From Phenylobacterium sp. (GTDB lineage: Bacteria > Pseudomonadota > Alphaproteobacteria > Caulobacterales > Caulobacteraceae), in the NCBI GenBank assembly GCA_028290925.1, contig JAQGIX010000188.1, positions 1 to 22,188 on the forward strand: a stretch of 22,188 nt of DNA. The letters run 5' to 3'. Made by a program: the position numbers and the translations under genes. Shown here piece after piece: positions 22,075 to 22,188 of the stretch. Under the pieces are notes generated by a model. That model was not told where the DNA came from and did no database searches. It was given only the letters and a program-made list of their open reading frames with translations. Numbering within the stretch: position 1 is the stretch's first letter; each line of letters opens with the position of its first letter.

Positions 22075-22125
22075 CGGATTCCCGGCAAACCTGCCGTTCA
22101 CGATTTGTTTCTATCGGGACACCGC

Positions 22126-22188
22126 TCAGGCGCCGGATAGGAATGCCGCCACGCCCTCGATCGCCTCGACCAGGCTGACGCGCTGCAG
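22126..22188 (-). CDS. C-terminal end of an unidentified gene (truncated by window edge)
   Basis: The last 20 codons and TGA stop of a minus-strand frame, ending RVSLVEAIEGVAAFLSGA. Third codon positions are almost all G or C, as in the surrounding real genes, and the frame is open to the window edge, so this is likely the 3' end of a true gene. A helix ending like this is common at the C-terminus of alpha/beta hydrolases, but the fragment is too short to name. Confidence 0.5.
   Translation of the reverse strand: MQRVSLVEAIEGVAAFLSGA

Noticed and set aside
22083..22096. CGGCA-AACC-TGCCG hairpin near the right edge
   Set aside because: Five-bp stem with no T-run; the stronger hairpin at 22051-22074 is the better candidate.

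Overview
The window is high-GC DNA with strong G/C third-position codon bias and almost no gene-free space. The gene families point to an alphaproteobacterium, most likely Caulobacterales (Caulobacter/Phenylobacterium-like): a chorismate mutase of the type that sits with hisC and prephenate dehydrogenase, a Caulobacter-type TonB-dependent receptor, a Coq4 protein, a CheY-like regulator with an FGPDRRRR tail, and a pdxH promoter close to the Caulobacter housekeeping consensus (TTGACGS-N10-14-GCTANAWC). The taxon is inferred from remembered families, not from a database search. No rRNA, tRNA, CRISPR array, intact insertion sequence or phage gene was seen.

Layout. 229-2060 (-): two overlapping OppB/OppC-type ABC permeases; their partner subunits are not visible. 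2184-3494 (+): a DUF442 phosphatase-like protein and a metallo-beta-lactamase-fold hydrolase, 3 bp apart. 3501-3636: a cluster of dispersed-type palindromes. 3644-7513 (-): an acyl-CoA ligase, then a kinase-fold/P-loop ATPase fusion coupled to pdxH. 7592-9473 (+): a compact J-domain protein and aroC. 9636-10438 (+): a single-domain response regulator that appears to start at TTG, and a small lipoprotein. 10435-12184 (-): queC-queE-queD, three steps of preQ0 (7-deazaguanine) synthesis. 12185-12556: a divergent control region holding repeated CAATT/GGCC half-sites. 12557-15091 (+): a TonB-dependent receptor with a strong terminator. 15267-16376 (+): a degenerate histidine-kinase-like protein fused to an intact receiver. 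16463-17301: a 49-aa membrane protein and a low-complexity lipoprotein. 17331-17477 (-): the 3' remnant of a phytanoyl-CoA dioxygenase-like gene. 17584-20535 (+): chorismate mutase, HisC-type aminotransferase and prephenate dehydrogenase. 20633-22045 (+): a Coq4-like protein and an SRPBCC protein. A partial minus-strand gene enters at the right edge.

Functional themes. aroC makes chorismate. The 17.6-20.5 kb cluster carries the mutase, aminotransferase and dehydrogenase expected for tyrosine (and part of phenylalanine) synthesis, so the HisC homologue may act on aromatic or both classes of substrate. The que operon supplies preQ0 for queuosine. pdxH supplies PLP, the cofactor of the aminotransferase.

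Most of the window is housekeeping or ordinary accessory DNA; I did not find a clear-cut new multi-gene system. The best leads are: a QueD lacking its usual catalytic cysteine; a kinase-like protein whose phospho-accepting histidine is alanine; a chorismate mutase fused to a degenerate prephenate-dehydratase-like domain; the phosphatase/MBL pair; the PhyH gene remnant; and the symmetric sites between queC and the receptor gene.
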